A stretch of 64,000 nt of DNA from Halohasta salina (GTDB taxonomy: Archaea; Halobacteriota; Halobacteria; Halobacteriales; Haloferacaceae). The translations under genes and the position numbers were made by a program. Position 1 is the stretch's first letter. Every line of letters starts with the position of its first letter. The notes beneath the pieces were generated by a model. It saw only the letters and a list, made by a program, of their open reading frames with translations. It made no database searches and was not told the DNA's origin. The DNA lies in assembly GCF_024178165.1 (NCBI RefSeq), contig NZ_JAMZIE010000002.1, positions 248,001 through 312,000 of the forward strand. Reading direction: 5' to 3'. This document shows positions 8,030-16,101 of this stretch, in pieces.

Positions 8030-8947
8030 TTATCGGGGTGCTGGCTCGTAGCCCTCGCCGACCGCGACGCGGAGCGACCGCGGGCGGATGCGGAGCGCAA
8101 GCCGACTGCGGCGGACGATCTCGCCGTCGAGGCTGAACGCGACCGGCCCGTCGTCGACGGTGATATCGATCGCTGCCACGGTGTACCGGGCGGTCCACCG
8201 GCTTTCACGGTTGAACAGCCGCTCGGCGGTCGCGGTTTTCAGCAGTCCGACCGATCCCCGGTCCCTAACGAGGGTGATATCGAACCGTCCGTCCTCCACG
8301 TTCGCTTGCCGGCTGCCGCTCGGGGGGAACCGCCGGGCGTTGCCGATGAGGACGCCGACGGCCTCCCCAGCCCACACCGGACGGCTGTCGGGCTCGTCGT
8401 ACATCTCGACGGTAATGCGGATGTTGTCGAAGCTGCGAACGGTTCGAAGCGTCGACAGCAGGTAGGCCGCCGTCCCGAACCGACGTTTCAGCTCGCGGCT
8501 CGTCGCGGCGCTGGCTTCGGCGGTCAGCCCGCCGACACAGGAGTTGACGAACGGTCGACCGTCGGCGAACGCGAGGTCGATCCGACGGCGCTCGCCGCGA
8601 TCGAAGACGTCGAAGGCCTGCTCGATGCCGGTGACCCCGATGTTCCGGGCGACGTTGTTCCCCGTCCCGCAGGGGACGACGCCGACGGTAACCTGGTTGA
8701 GCCCCCCGGTGGCCGCGACGCCGCGCACCACCTCGTTCAGCGTGCCGTCCCCGCCAGCCGCGGCCACGAACGTCGTGCCCCCCGCGACCGCCTCGCTGGC
8801 GAGGTCGACGCCGTGGCCCGCGTGGTCGGTCTCACGGACCCGAAACCCGTGGTCGGCTGCCGCCGCCCGGACCGCCGGAACGTGGTCGCCGCTACCGCTC
8901 ACCGGGTTGCAGACGACGACCGGCCTGTCGGTGCCGCGTGGAACCAT
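8030..8947 (-). CDS. Diacylglycerol kinase / YegS-like lipid kinase
   Basis: 305 residues from ATG 8947. The catalytic domain begins VVVCNPVSGSGDH, has the ATP-loop AAAGGDGTLNEVVRG (GGDGT is the family signature) and VVPCGTGNNVARN. The C-terminal beta domain (NARRFPPSGSRQANVEDGRF, then AFSLDGEIV) matches the YegS/DagK second domain. Such enzymes phosphorylate diacylglycerol or, in archaea, ether-lipid relatives. An in-frame ATG at 8989 would add 14 residues; 8947 was preferred because the catalytic strand starts right after it. Divergent from the repeat protein at 9161. Confidence 0.85.
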   Translation of the reverse strand: MVPRGTDRPVVVCNPVSGSGDHVPAVRAAAADHGFRVRETDHAGHGVDLASEAVAGGTTFVAAAGGDGTLNEVVRGVAATGGLNQVTVGVVPCGTGNNVARNIGVTGIEQAFDVFDRGERRRIDLAFADGRPFVNSCVGGLTAEASAATSRELKRRFGTAAYLLSTLRTVRSFDNIRITVEMYDEPDSRPVWAGEAVGVLIGNARRFPPSGSRQANVEDGRFDITLVRDRGSVGLLKTATAERLFNRESRWTARYTVAAIDITVDDGPVAFSLDGEIVRRSRLALRIRPRSLRVAVGEGYEPAPR

Positions 8948-9032
8948 TCGGGAGCCGACCGCGGGGCCACGGAGGGTGACGGCGGGCATCCTCAAGACAG
9001 TTGTTGCCGGCGGAGTCGCAGGCGCGGCCGAT

Positions 9033-9066
9033 CTCGGGCTCGGTCGACTCTCGGGCTCGGTCGACT
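9033..9066. repeat. Tandem 17-bp direct duplication
   Basis: The unit CTCGGGCTCGGTCGACT occurs twice head to tail (9033-9049 and 9050-9066) in the spacer between the divergent lipid kinase and repeat-protein genes. The copies are identical, which suggests recent slippage or a doubled binding site. It lies about 95 nt before the 9161 start. Confidence 0.8.
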
Positions 9067-9160
9067 CTTCACTGTCTTCGAGTCTCCCCCGAGCCGACCT
9101 ATCTTTCAGTCGGGAATCAGAGCTAAGTAATTCAGCGGCGGCCGTACTAGACGGATAATT

Positions 9161-10891
9161 ATGAGCAATACAGACACCGGTCCCCGTAATATCACGACCG
9201 ATCACGAGACGATCAGGGAGTGGGTCGAAGACCGGGACGGGCGGCCTGCAGGCGTCCCCGGAGAGACCGACGACATCGCCGGGAGCCTCTATATCGTCAA
9301 GGAGGGAGAGGCGATAGAGGGGCTCGAACCGATCTCGTGGGAGGCGTTCTTCGAGACGTTCGAGGACGGGGGGTTGGCCTTCGTCTATCAGGATCGGGAC
9401 GTCGGCGAGGCCGACGACTGGCGCTACGACCTGATCGACCGCGAAGAGGTCGCCGAACGGGCGTCGCTGGAGACCACCGACGTCGAGCAGTCGCTGCTCG
9501 ACGGCGAGGTCGTCCGGAGCGAACTCACCGAGACGAAAGTCATCGAGACGACGGTCGTCGAAACCGACCGGATCGAAAGCGAGGTCGTCGACAGCGAGAT
9601 CGTCGAGCGCAATCCCGTCGACCGCGAGACGCTCACCCGTGAGGTCATCGGCGTCACTTTCGCGGACGCGCCGGCCGATCTCACGCCGCGGCTTCGATCG
9701 GAACCGACCGACGAGCCGCCGGCCGCCGCCGACGGTTCCGATCACGACCCGACGACCCCGGAGGACAGCCCGGTCGACGAGCCGGCCGACAAGACGATTC
9801 CGGACCCGCCGGTCGAGCGCCGATCGACCGACCGCGAGGAGGCCAACCGAACGGCGACGAGTCAGGAGTCGATGAAGCGGGACGCAACCGGCCAACAGCC
9901 CGGCGACCGGCGGGCGAACAAGCGCCGAGCGGACGCCGACTCGTCGGCCGATCGACAGCCCGAGGACACCGTAACCGACCGCCAGCCGGTCGACGAGACG
10001 ACCGCCGAGCCCGCGACCGGAGGAGCCGATGCGGAGCCGGCAGTGGGGCTGGCAGTCGGCGACGGCGTCGTCCTCGAGGTCCACGACACCGTTCGGACGA
10101 CCACCGAGCTGTTCGACCGCAAAACCGTCGAGAGCCGCGTCGTCGACCGGGAGATCACCGAGGCGGATACCGTCGAGAGCGATGCGATTGACATACAGGG
10201 GATCGAAGAGAGCCTCCTCGAAAGCAGTCTGATCGAGGGGGAGATCGTCACCGGTGAGACCGATGAGGCCGACACCTCGGCGGCGAGCCTGCCGAGCGGG
10301 GCGATCGAAAGCGAGCGAACCGAGGGCGAGACGGTCCACAGCCAGTTCGTCGAGCGCCGACTCGTCGAGACCGAGTCGACCGAACACCGCCAACTGACGT
10401 GTGACATCGCCGAGCATCTGCTGGCCGATACCGTCGACAACCGGCGTACGGTGGTCGAGCGAGCGATCGTCGACCGGGAGGCCGGCGAGGAGGTCATACT
10501 CCAGCAGCCCGAAGCGGGCGTCCGGACGACCGACGAGACACCGGCTACCGAGGAGTCCGCGACGCCGACCGCCGGAGCCGACGCGGAACTGGCGAGCGAG
10601 CCCGGCGGCGACGCAGGCGAAGCGGGGTCGACCGCCGACGAAGCCGCAGCGAAGCAGGCGCTCACCGACGACGAGATCGGCAAACAGGTGATCTCCGGCA
10701 CCAAAGACATCGGGGTCGTGAGCGACGTCGACGCCGAAACCCAGACGCTGTACGTCGACCCCGAGCCGAGCCTCGCCGATCGGGTCAAAGCTGCCCTCGA
10801 CTGGGGCGATACCGACGAGGACAGCTATTCGGTCGGTGCGGACCAAATCCAGGCCGTCGAGGACGACGAGATACGGATCTCCGACCGCTGA
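9161..10891 (+). CDS. Protein with two blocks of five-residue repeats and a C-terminal PRC-barrel-like domain
   Basis: 576 residues, no signal peptide or membrane segment. Residues 1-95 form a compact domain (GRPAGVPGETDDIAGSLYIV, then ISWEAFFETFEDGGLAFVYQ) seen in unrelated small haloarchaeal and bacterial proteins. Residues about 102-165 and 312-446 repeat every five residues with the pattern E-[VIL]-[VIL]-[ED]-[STR], for example KVIET TVVET DRIES EVVDS. This is similar in period to pentapeptide-repeat beta-helices but with a different consensus. Residues 170-300 are a disordered, charged linker. Residues 503-574 (DDEIGKQVISGTKDIGVVSD, then QTLYVDPEPSLADRVKA) resemble a PRC-barrel. The function is unknown; a structural or scaffold role is a guess. 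Confidence 0.75.
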   Translation: MSNTDTGPRNITTDHETIREWVEDRDGRPAGVPGETDDIAGSLYIVKEGEAIEGLEPISWEAFFETFEDGGLAFVYQDRDVGEADDWRYDLIDREEVAERASLETTDVEQSLLDGEVVRSELTETKVIETTVVETDRIESEVVDSEIVERNPVDRETLTREVIGVTFADAPADLTPRLRSEPTDEPPAAADGSDHDPTTPEDSPVDEPADKTIPDPPVERRSTDREEANRTATSQESMKRDATGQQPGDRRANKRRADADSSADRQPEDTVTDRQPVDETTAEPATGGADAEPAVGLAVGDGVVLEVHDTVRTTTELFDRKTVESRVVDREITEADTVESDAIDIQGIEESLLESSLIEGEIVTGETDEADTSAASLPSGAIESERTEGETVHSQFVERRLVETESTEHRQLTCDIAEHLLADTVDNRRTVVERAIVDREAGEEVILQQPEAGVRTTDETPATEESATPTAGADAELASEPGGDAGEAGSTADEAAAKQALTDDEIGKQVISGTKDIGVVSDVDAETQTLYVDPEPSLADRVKAALDWGDTDEDSYSVGADQIQAVEDDEIRISDR

Positions 10892-11104
10892 GGCGGCGTC
10901 AGTCCGCACGAACCCGACCCGTCGACCGGCCGGGAGTTCGTCCGCTCGCGGAACTCGGTCCCCGCCGACGCACGGAAGTCGACCCCCAGGGGAGAGTCTC
11001 GCGAACAGCGTGTAATTGGAATCCTATCTCACTAAATAGCAAGCAACTAATATTAATAATAGAAATATCTAATCAAAACTTCTGGAAGAAGTGTAATGCA
11101 GTAA

Positions 11105-11116
11105 CTACTATATATC
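11105..11116 (+). promoter_or_regulatory. TATA box of cheY-like gene
   Basis: The sequence ctactatatatc lies 25-30 nt before ATG 11136, the spacing expected for a leaderless haloarchaeal transcript. The 100 bp upstream are unusually AT-rich for this genome. Confidence 0.7.
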
Positions 11117-11135
11117 CACCCGATAATCCCAAAGC

Positions 11136-11519
11136 ATGAGCGACCGGGCACTCGTCGTCGACGACTCCTCGTTCCAGCGGACTATCGTCTCGAATACCAT
11201 CGAGGAGTGGTTCGAAATCGTCGCCACCGCCGAAAACGGGAAAGAGGCCATCGACCAGTTCAAAGAAGAACGGCCGGATGTCATCACGATGGACATCATG
11301 ATGCCGGAGATGGACGGCATCACCGCCGTAAAGAACATCAAGGAGATCTCTCCGGAGACGATCATCGTGATGGTCACCAGCGTCAAACAGAAACAGAAGA
11401 TGCGGGAGGCCGCCCGTGCAGGGGCCGACGGCTACGTCACGAAACCGGTCAACACCGAAAAACTCCGCGAGGAGTTCGCCGACGTCCTCGACTGGCCCGC
11501 CGCGAGCCAACAGAAGTAG
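11136..11519 (+). CDS. cheY: CheY-type response regulator (single receiver domain)
   Basis: 127 residues, one receiver domain and nothing else. The acidic pair D9-D10, the phospho-acceptor D53 (TMDIMMPEMDG), T81 (VMVTSV) and K103 (VTKPVN) are all in place, so it should be phosphorylated. CheY-type proteins carry the signal from CheA to the archaellum motor. No other che or archaellum gene is nearby, but a soluble transducer is encoded about 34 kb away in the window. It could be a non-chemotactic receiver; the single-domain length and archaeal CheY-like sequence favour CheY. Confidence 0.85.
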   Translation: MSDRALVVDDSSFQRTIVSNTIEEWFEIVATAENGKEAIDQFKEERPDVITMDIMMPEMDGITAVKNIKEISPETIIVMVTSVKQKQKMREAARAGADGYVTKPVNTEKLREEFADVLDWPAASQQK

Positions 11520-11561
11520 CTTCGGTACGCTCGTTGCTTCGGTTGCCGATAGCGGATGGTT

Positions 11562-12626
11562 TCAGCGGTCGACGAGCAGCGCCTCGGCAGTGTCGACGCC
11601 GTTCCAGAACGCCTGGTGGGCCCGTCCCTCGCCGACGAGCCAGTCGCCGGCGAGGAACAGCGACTGCCCACGGAGGGCGTCGACGATCCCGTCGTCGAGA
11701 CCGGCATCCGGCAGGGCATACCGCCAGCCTTGATCGTCGACCCAGCCCGGCTCGGCGAGCCGGTCGTCGTCCAGCAGGTCGGCGACCATGCCGGCGGCTT
11801 CGTCGGCCGCCGAATCGAGAGGGTCGTCGTAGTGGGCGGTCGACCAGTCGGGGGCCATCTGGACGACCAGCAGGCTCTCGCCGTCGGGGACGTGGCCCGC
11901 CTTACAGGATTCCCGTGCCAGCCACCCGATGGGGTGGTCGCGGTCGGTGTTGACCAGCGCGTAGAACGGGCGGTCGATCTCGAAAGGATACTGGAGGACT
12001 ACGGTTCGGATCGTCCGGAACGGCACCTCGCGGACGGCCTCGGTCGCCCCCTCGATTGTGGCCGCTACGTCGCTTTCAGCGTCCTCGACGGCCGTCGACG
12101 CCAGCAGGTCGGCGGTCTGGGGGGCCGGCGGCGTGAGGACGACCGCCTCGAAGGGACCGTGACTGTCGCCTTCGGTGTCCGACAGCCGCCAGCCGTCGGC
12201 CGTCCGGGTGAGACCGTCGACGCGAGTGGTCTTGTGGACCGTGGCGTCGGTCTCGTTCAGGACGCGCTTAGCGAACTGGGTGATCCCCTCGGTCCACGTC
12301 CACTTGTGCGCCTCCCGGCGGTCGCCCGGCGAGATCTCGCCGTCGGCGTCGAACGTCCAGACCGGTTGGTCGATGTCGACCAGTCCCTCGTCGCCGAGCT
12401 CGCGGACCAACTCGTCGGTCCGGTCGCCGCCGTCCTTGATGTAGTTCGCGCCGTGGTCGTAGCGACAGCCGTGCTTGCGGCGGGTCGCCGCCCGGCCGCC
12501 GACGCCGCGGCTCTTCTCGAGGATCGTCACGTCGACCGGCTCCTCGCGGAGTCGGTACGCGACGCCAACACCTGCCAGTCCTGCGCCCACGATACAGACC
12601 TCGCCGTCGCCCGTTGCTGCTGCCAT
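11562..12626 (-). CDS. Renalase-like FAD-dependent oxidoreductase
   Basis: 354 residues. The N-terminal dinucleotide-binding fold VCIVGAGLAGVGVAYRL (GxGxxG) is followed by EKSRGVGGRAATRR, the renalase/amine-oxidase-type motif, and YDHGANYI. The C-terminus has SLFLAGDWLVGEGRAHQAFW, the FAD-pyrophosphate motif (GD) seen in this group. Renalase-like enzymes oxidise dihydro-nicotinamide isomers or amines; the substrate here is not known. No membrane segment. It is convergent with the upstream cheY gene and divergent from the HAD hydrolase at 12728. Confidence 0.85.
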   Translation of the reverse strand: MAAATGDGEVCIVGAGLAGVGVAYRLREEPVDVTILEKSRGVGGRAATRRKHGCRYDHGANYIKDGGDRTDELVRELGDEGLVDIDQPVWTFDADGEISPGDRREAHKWTWTEGITQFAKRVLNETDATVHKTTRVDGLTRTADGWRLSDTEGDSHGPFEAVVLTPPAPQTADLLASTAVEDAESDVAATIEGATEAVREVPFRTIRTVVLQYPFEIDRPFYALVNTDRDHPIGWLARESCKAGHVPDGESLLVVQMAPDWSTAHYDDPLDSAADEAAGMVADLLDDDRLAEPGWVDDQGWRYALPDAGLDDGIVDALRGQSLFLAGDWLVGEGRAHQAFWNGVDTAEALLVDR

Positions 12627-12727
12627 ACTCGCTGTACGGTGGCCACGGGCTAAAATCCCCGTTCCATCCCGTGTTCTCGCTGCCGCTGTTGCACACAGTT
12701 TTCCCCCTACCGTTCATTGATTCCGAT

Positions 12728-13408
12728 ATGTACGATGCGGTGATATTCGATAACGACGGGGTGTTGGTGTCACGGACACCCTACGACGTGCTGCAGGAGG
12801 CGACGTGGGCGGCGTTCGACGCCGCCGGCGTCGACGACCCCGACCCGGCGCTCGTCGAGTCGCTGGCGGTCGACGTCTCGCCCGCGGACGTTCGGGCGGT
12901 CTGCAGTAGGTACGGGCTCGACCCTGAGGCGTTCTGGGCGCGGCGAGATCGGCTGTCGGCCGAGCGCCAGCAGGCCGAGGCCCGCGCCGGCCGGAAAACC
13001 CCATACGAGGACGTCGCGGCCCTCGATCGGCTGTCGGTCCCGGCGGGGATCGTCAGCTCGAACCAGCAGTCGACCGTCGATTTTCTCGTCGAGTACTTCG
13101 GTCTCGGCTCCTACTTCGGCGTCGCAGTCGGCCGCGAGCCGACCCTCGAAAGTCTCGTCCGAAAGAAGCCCGCCGCCTACTACCTCGATCGCGCCGTCGA
13201 AGCCCTTGGTGCGGAGTCGCCCCTCTTCGTCGGCGACAACGATTCGGACGTCTTGGCGGCCGCTAACGCCGGCATCGACTCCGCGTTCATCCGCCGACCT
13301 CACCGTCGCGACCACCAGCCTTCGCCGACGCCGACCCACATCGTCGACGACCTCCACGATGTCGTCGGACTCTGCCGGCCGTCCACCCAGTCGATGACCC
13401 ACGACTGA
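12728..13408 (+). CDS. HAD-superfamily hydrolase
   Basis: 226 residues. Motif I is FDNDGVLV (nucleophile Asp then Asp), motif II lies in AGIVSSNQQST, the motif III Lys is in VRKKPAAYYL, and motif IV is FVGDNDSDVLAAANAGID. The helical cap is between residues about 20 and 90, giving a phosphoglycolate-phosphatase-like (subclass IA) layout. These enzymes dephosphorylate small metabolites. ATG 12728 begins with the core strand MYDAVIFDND. The preceding open sequence is not part of the gene. Confidence 0.9.
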   Translation: MYDAVIFDNDGVLVSRTPYDVLQEATWAAFDAAGVDDPDPALVESLAVDVSPADVRAVCSRYGLDPEAFWARRDRLSAERQQAEARAGRKTPYEDVAALDRLSVPAGIVSSNQQSTVDFLVEYFGLGSYFGVAVGREPTLESLVRKKPAAYYLDRAVEALGAESPLFVGDNDSDVLAAANAGIDSAFIRRPHRRDHQPSPTPTHIVDDLHDVVGLCRPSTQSMTHD

Positions 13409-13589
13409 GGTCGTGTGCCTCCGTCTGAACTGATGTGACTCTGATATTTTTCTCGCCGCTCCGTCAGTATCGCCGAACCCACCATCATATATAAAGAATT
13501 GAAAAGGGACTCGTCGGTCGATATCATAATAATCGCTGAATCTGTCGAATAATTTATGTATTTGTCACTCGATTGTGTTTTCGAACCAT

Positions 13590-14450
13590 ATGGCAACACA
13601 CACACGACGGAGACTACTGAAGACGGTCGGTGGCGTCGCGGTGGTCGGTAGCCTGGCCGGCTGTGCGGACACCGGCGGCGACGGCAACGAGACCGAGGAA
13701 CCGGCCGACGGAGAGCCGGCTGACGAAGAACCAGCCGACGGCAACGAGACCGAGGAGCCGGCCGACGAAGAGCCGGCCGAGGAGGACGTCGCCGGCGTCC
13801 GCGTCGCCCACCTCTCGCCGGACGCGCCGAACGTCGACGTCTACGTCGACGGCGAGCCGGCCTTCGAGGACGTCGCCTTCCGGGACGTCAGCGAGTACGC
13901 CGAACTCCCGCCGGCGACCTACGACGTGCAGATCACCGCCGCGGGCGACGAAGAAGAGGTCGTCTTCGAGGATTCGATCGAGGTGTCGGCGGCCGACTAC
14001 ACGATCGCGGCGATCGGCGAGATCGGCGAGGAGAACCAGCCGTTCGCAGTCGAGGTGTTCGAGGACGACCTGAGCGATCCCGGCGAGAACGCCCGGATTC
14101 GGGGGATCCACGCCGCCCCCGACGCGCCGGCAGTGACGGTCACCGACGCCGACACCGGCAGTGCGCTGTTCGAAGACCTCGCGTTCGGCGAAGACCAGAC
14201 CGGCGAGGCCCCACCCAACGAGTACACTCTCGAAGTCCGGCCGGCCGACGCCGAGGCCGACAGCGAGCCGGTCGCCAGCTTCGACGTCCCGGTCGAGGCC
14301 GGCACCGTCTACACCGCCTTCGCGGTCGGCTACCTCGAACCCGACGATGCGCCGGCCGACGAGCCGTTCGACCTCGAAATCGTCGAGGACAGCACCGGGA
14401 CCGACGCCGGCGGAGCCGACGGCAACGAATCGGACAACGAAACCGCCTGA
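13590..14450 (+). CDS. Tat-exported DUF4397 lipoprotein
   Basis: 286 residues. The N-terminus MATHTRRRLLKTVGGVAVVG has a twin-arginine motif and continues into SLAGC, a lipobox, so the protein is exported by Tat and lipid-anchored outside the cell. An acidic linker of EEPADG-type repeats (residues about 28-62) follows. Then come two DUF4397 halves (VRVAHLSPDAPNVDVYVDGE, and IRGIHAAPDAPAVTVTDADT), Ig-like beta domains of unknown binding function. A TATA-like atttatgta near 13551-13559 lies about 35 nt upstream. The C-terminal tail is acidic and Asn-rich. Confidence 0.85.
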   Translation: MATHTRRRLLKTVGGVAVVGSLAGCADTGGDGNETEEPADGEPADEEPADGNETEEPADEEPAEEDVAGVRVAHLSPDAPNVDVYVDGEPAFEDVAFRDVSEYAELPPATYDVQITAAGDEEEVVFEDSIEVSAADYTIAAIGEIGEENQPFAVEVFEDDLSDPGENARIRGIHAAPDAPAVTVTDADTGSALFEDLAFGEDQTGEAPPNEYTLEVRPADAEADSEPVASFDVPVEAGTVYTAFAVGYLEPDDAPADEPFDLEIVEDSTGTDAGGADGNESDNETA

Positions 14451-14470
14451 TCCCGTCGGCTCGGCCCCGC

Positions 14471-15220
14471 TCAGTCGAGCCGGTAGCTCACCGTCGCGGT
14501 CGCTCGAACCGTAACGTCGTCGGGCTGGAGGTCCGTAGACCGGCCGGCGGCGTCGTCCTCGGCGGTCTCGTAGACCGGCGAGATCCGGTCCCGGTCGGTG
14601 TCGACGGTCACGACGTCGCCGACCGAGGCGTCGACCTCGCCGGCAACGAATTCGGCTTCGGTCCGGGTGGCTGCCAGCGCCGACTGGAGCGCCTCCTCCC
14701 GGAGTTCGGCCTGTCGCTCTTCCGAGAGCGTGTAGGCGATGCGGCCGATGTTGTCGGCTCCCGCTTCGATCGCCGTGTCGACGATGTCACCGGCGGCATC
14801 GGCGTCGTCGACCTCGATCCGGAAAGCGTGGCTCCCCACGTAGGCGGGTTCGGACGCGTCGGTGTCGTCGGTCGGTTCGACAGGTCGCCGGTCGGTCCGC
14901 TGGCGGATGCTGAACCGGTCGGTCGTGATCGATTCGGCGTCGACGCCGGCGGCCTCTAGGGCGTCGGTCAGGCGCTCGGCGCGCCGCGACAGTTCGTCGC
15001 GGACCGCCGTCTGACTGTCGCCGGAGGCCTCGATGGCCGCCCGTACCACGGCCATATCCGGCTCACCAGTGACCTCGCCCGATTTGCTCACCGTGATCGT
15101 CCGTTCGCTGCCGGTGTCGCTCCCGCCGCCTGCACCGCCGACGCCTGCACCGCCGAGACAGCCTGCGACGGCGGCCGCCACGACCGCGCCAGTGCCACCG
15201 AGGAGTTGTCGCCGTTTCAT
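14471..15220 (-). CDS. SIMPL-domain (DUF541) Tat lipoprotein
   Basis: 249 residues. MKRRQLLGGTGAVVAAAVAG then C gives a Tat-type lipobox. A Gly-rich spacer follows, then a SIMPL domain: TITVSKSGEVTGEPDMAVVR, the helix RRAERLTDALEAAGVDAESI, and the second helix in EERQAELREEALQSALAATR. It ends with VRATATVSYRLD, a typical SIMPL closing strand. The family includes periplasmic oxidative-stress proteins (YggE) and signalling adaptors; the role here is unknown. ATG 15220 was chosen because it places the twin Arg at residues 3-4. It is convergent with the DUF4397 gene. Confidence 0.88.
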   Translation of the reverse strand: MKRRQLLGGTGAVVAAAVAGCLGGAGVGGAGGGSDTGSERTITVSKSGEVTGEPDMAVVRAAIEASGDSQTAVRDELSRRAERLTDALEAAGVDAESITTDRFSIRQRTDRRPVEPTDDTDASEPAYVGSHAFRIEVDDADAAGDIVDTAIEAGADNIGRIAYTLSEERQAELREEALQSALAATRTEAEFVAGEVDASVGDVVTVDTDRDRISPVYETAEDDAAGRSTDLQPDDVTVRATATVSYRLD

Positions 15221-15346
15221 ATCCGGATAGATGCCGGCAACGGATATGAAGCGTCCCATGAGTGAAACGGGCGTTTGGTCGGCCAACTGTCGACAGTTCG
15301 CTACCGGGGCGCTGTTAGTCGATGGCTACTGCCGAGTAGCCACCAG

Positions 15347-16054
15347 CTACCGTCCCGGCTGTTCGTCGACGGCCGGCCGGCGTTCGAGTCGGGTTGCGAG
15401 GGCCCAAAACAACGGGGCGATCGTGAGGACGACCGCTCCCCACGCCGCCAGTTGGAAGGCCGACGCGCCGAGGGCGATCTCGGTCGTGTATTCGACGGGG
15501 ATCGTCGTGTGATGTGGGTCGCCGACGATCGGGATGAAGTAGTCGACTGTCAGGTCGACGGTGTACCACAGGGTTGCGAGGCCGACCGCCGCAACCGGGA
15601 AGTCGGTAATCCGGTGGAGGACGAACGCTTGGACGACCATCGCCAGATGGCTCACAAGCAGGAAGGCGTACATCGGGACGGCAGTGAACTCCAGGAATGC
15701 ATCGCTGAATACGACCAACACCCACGGCGTCCAGAGACCGAGTTTGATGTTGCCGAAAAAGGCAAGCGCGGTCAGGTAGTCGTTTTCGCGGCCGAGGGCC
15801 CACAGCGCGAACGCGCCGGCGATAAACAGGGTCGCTACGGGGCTGTCGGGGACGAAGAGCCACATCTCGGGTGGGGTCTGGGAAAACTGTGGGAGGTAGT
15901 ACCAGAACCCGAAAGCCGTTCCAGCGAGGTTGACCGCGACGACGAGCCAGACCAGCCGCAGGCCGAGGGTTTCGAGCGGCTCGGGGACCGGTGCGAGCCA
16001 GCCCGGTAGCCGGTCGACCGGCGGGCGGTCGGGATCGTTCTGCATAACGTCCAT
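15347..16054 (-). CDS. DUF1405 membrane protein
   Basis: 235 residues with about seven hydrophobic segments. Family landmarks are FGFWYYLPQFSQTPPEMWLF followed by VPDSP, then FGNIKLGLWTPWVL and VPMYAFLLVSHLAMVVQAFV. DUF1405 proteins are integral membrane proteins in Bacillota and haloarchaea with no assigned function. Start ATG 16054; an in-frame ATG at 16045 would remove three residues. The 47-bp gap to the glycosyltransferase upstream on the same strand leaves co-transcription possible. Confidence 0.85.
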   Translation of the reverse strand: MDVMQNDPDRPPVDRLPGWLAPVPEPLETLGLRLVWLVVAVNLAGTAFGFWYYLPQFSQTPPEMWLFVPDSPVATLFIAGAFALWALGRENDYLTALAFFGNIKLGLWTPWVLVVFSDAFLEFTAVPMYAFLLVSHLAMVVQAFVLHRITDFPVAAVGLATLWYTVDLTVDYFIPIVGDPHHTTIPVEYTTEIALGASAFQLAAWGAVVLTIAPLFWALATRLERRPAVDEQPGR

Positions 16055-16101
16055 ACGGGCTATTCAGTCGTCGACAGAATAAGTAGTCGGGACGACGACG
16101 G

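Noticed and set aside
8948-10909. Very long open frame on the minus strand continuing the lipid kinase past 8947, antisense to the repeat protein
   Set aside because: Composition is Arg/Leu/Asp-repetitive with no domain; it arises from the codon bias of the sense gene. The plus-strand gene has real domains and period-five repeats.
12614-12727. N-terminal extension of the HAD hydrolase
   Set aside because: The first 38 residues are unlike HAD proteins; the core strand MYDAVIFDND starts at 12728.
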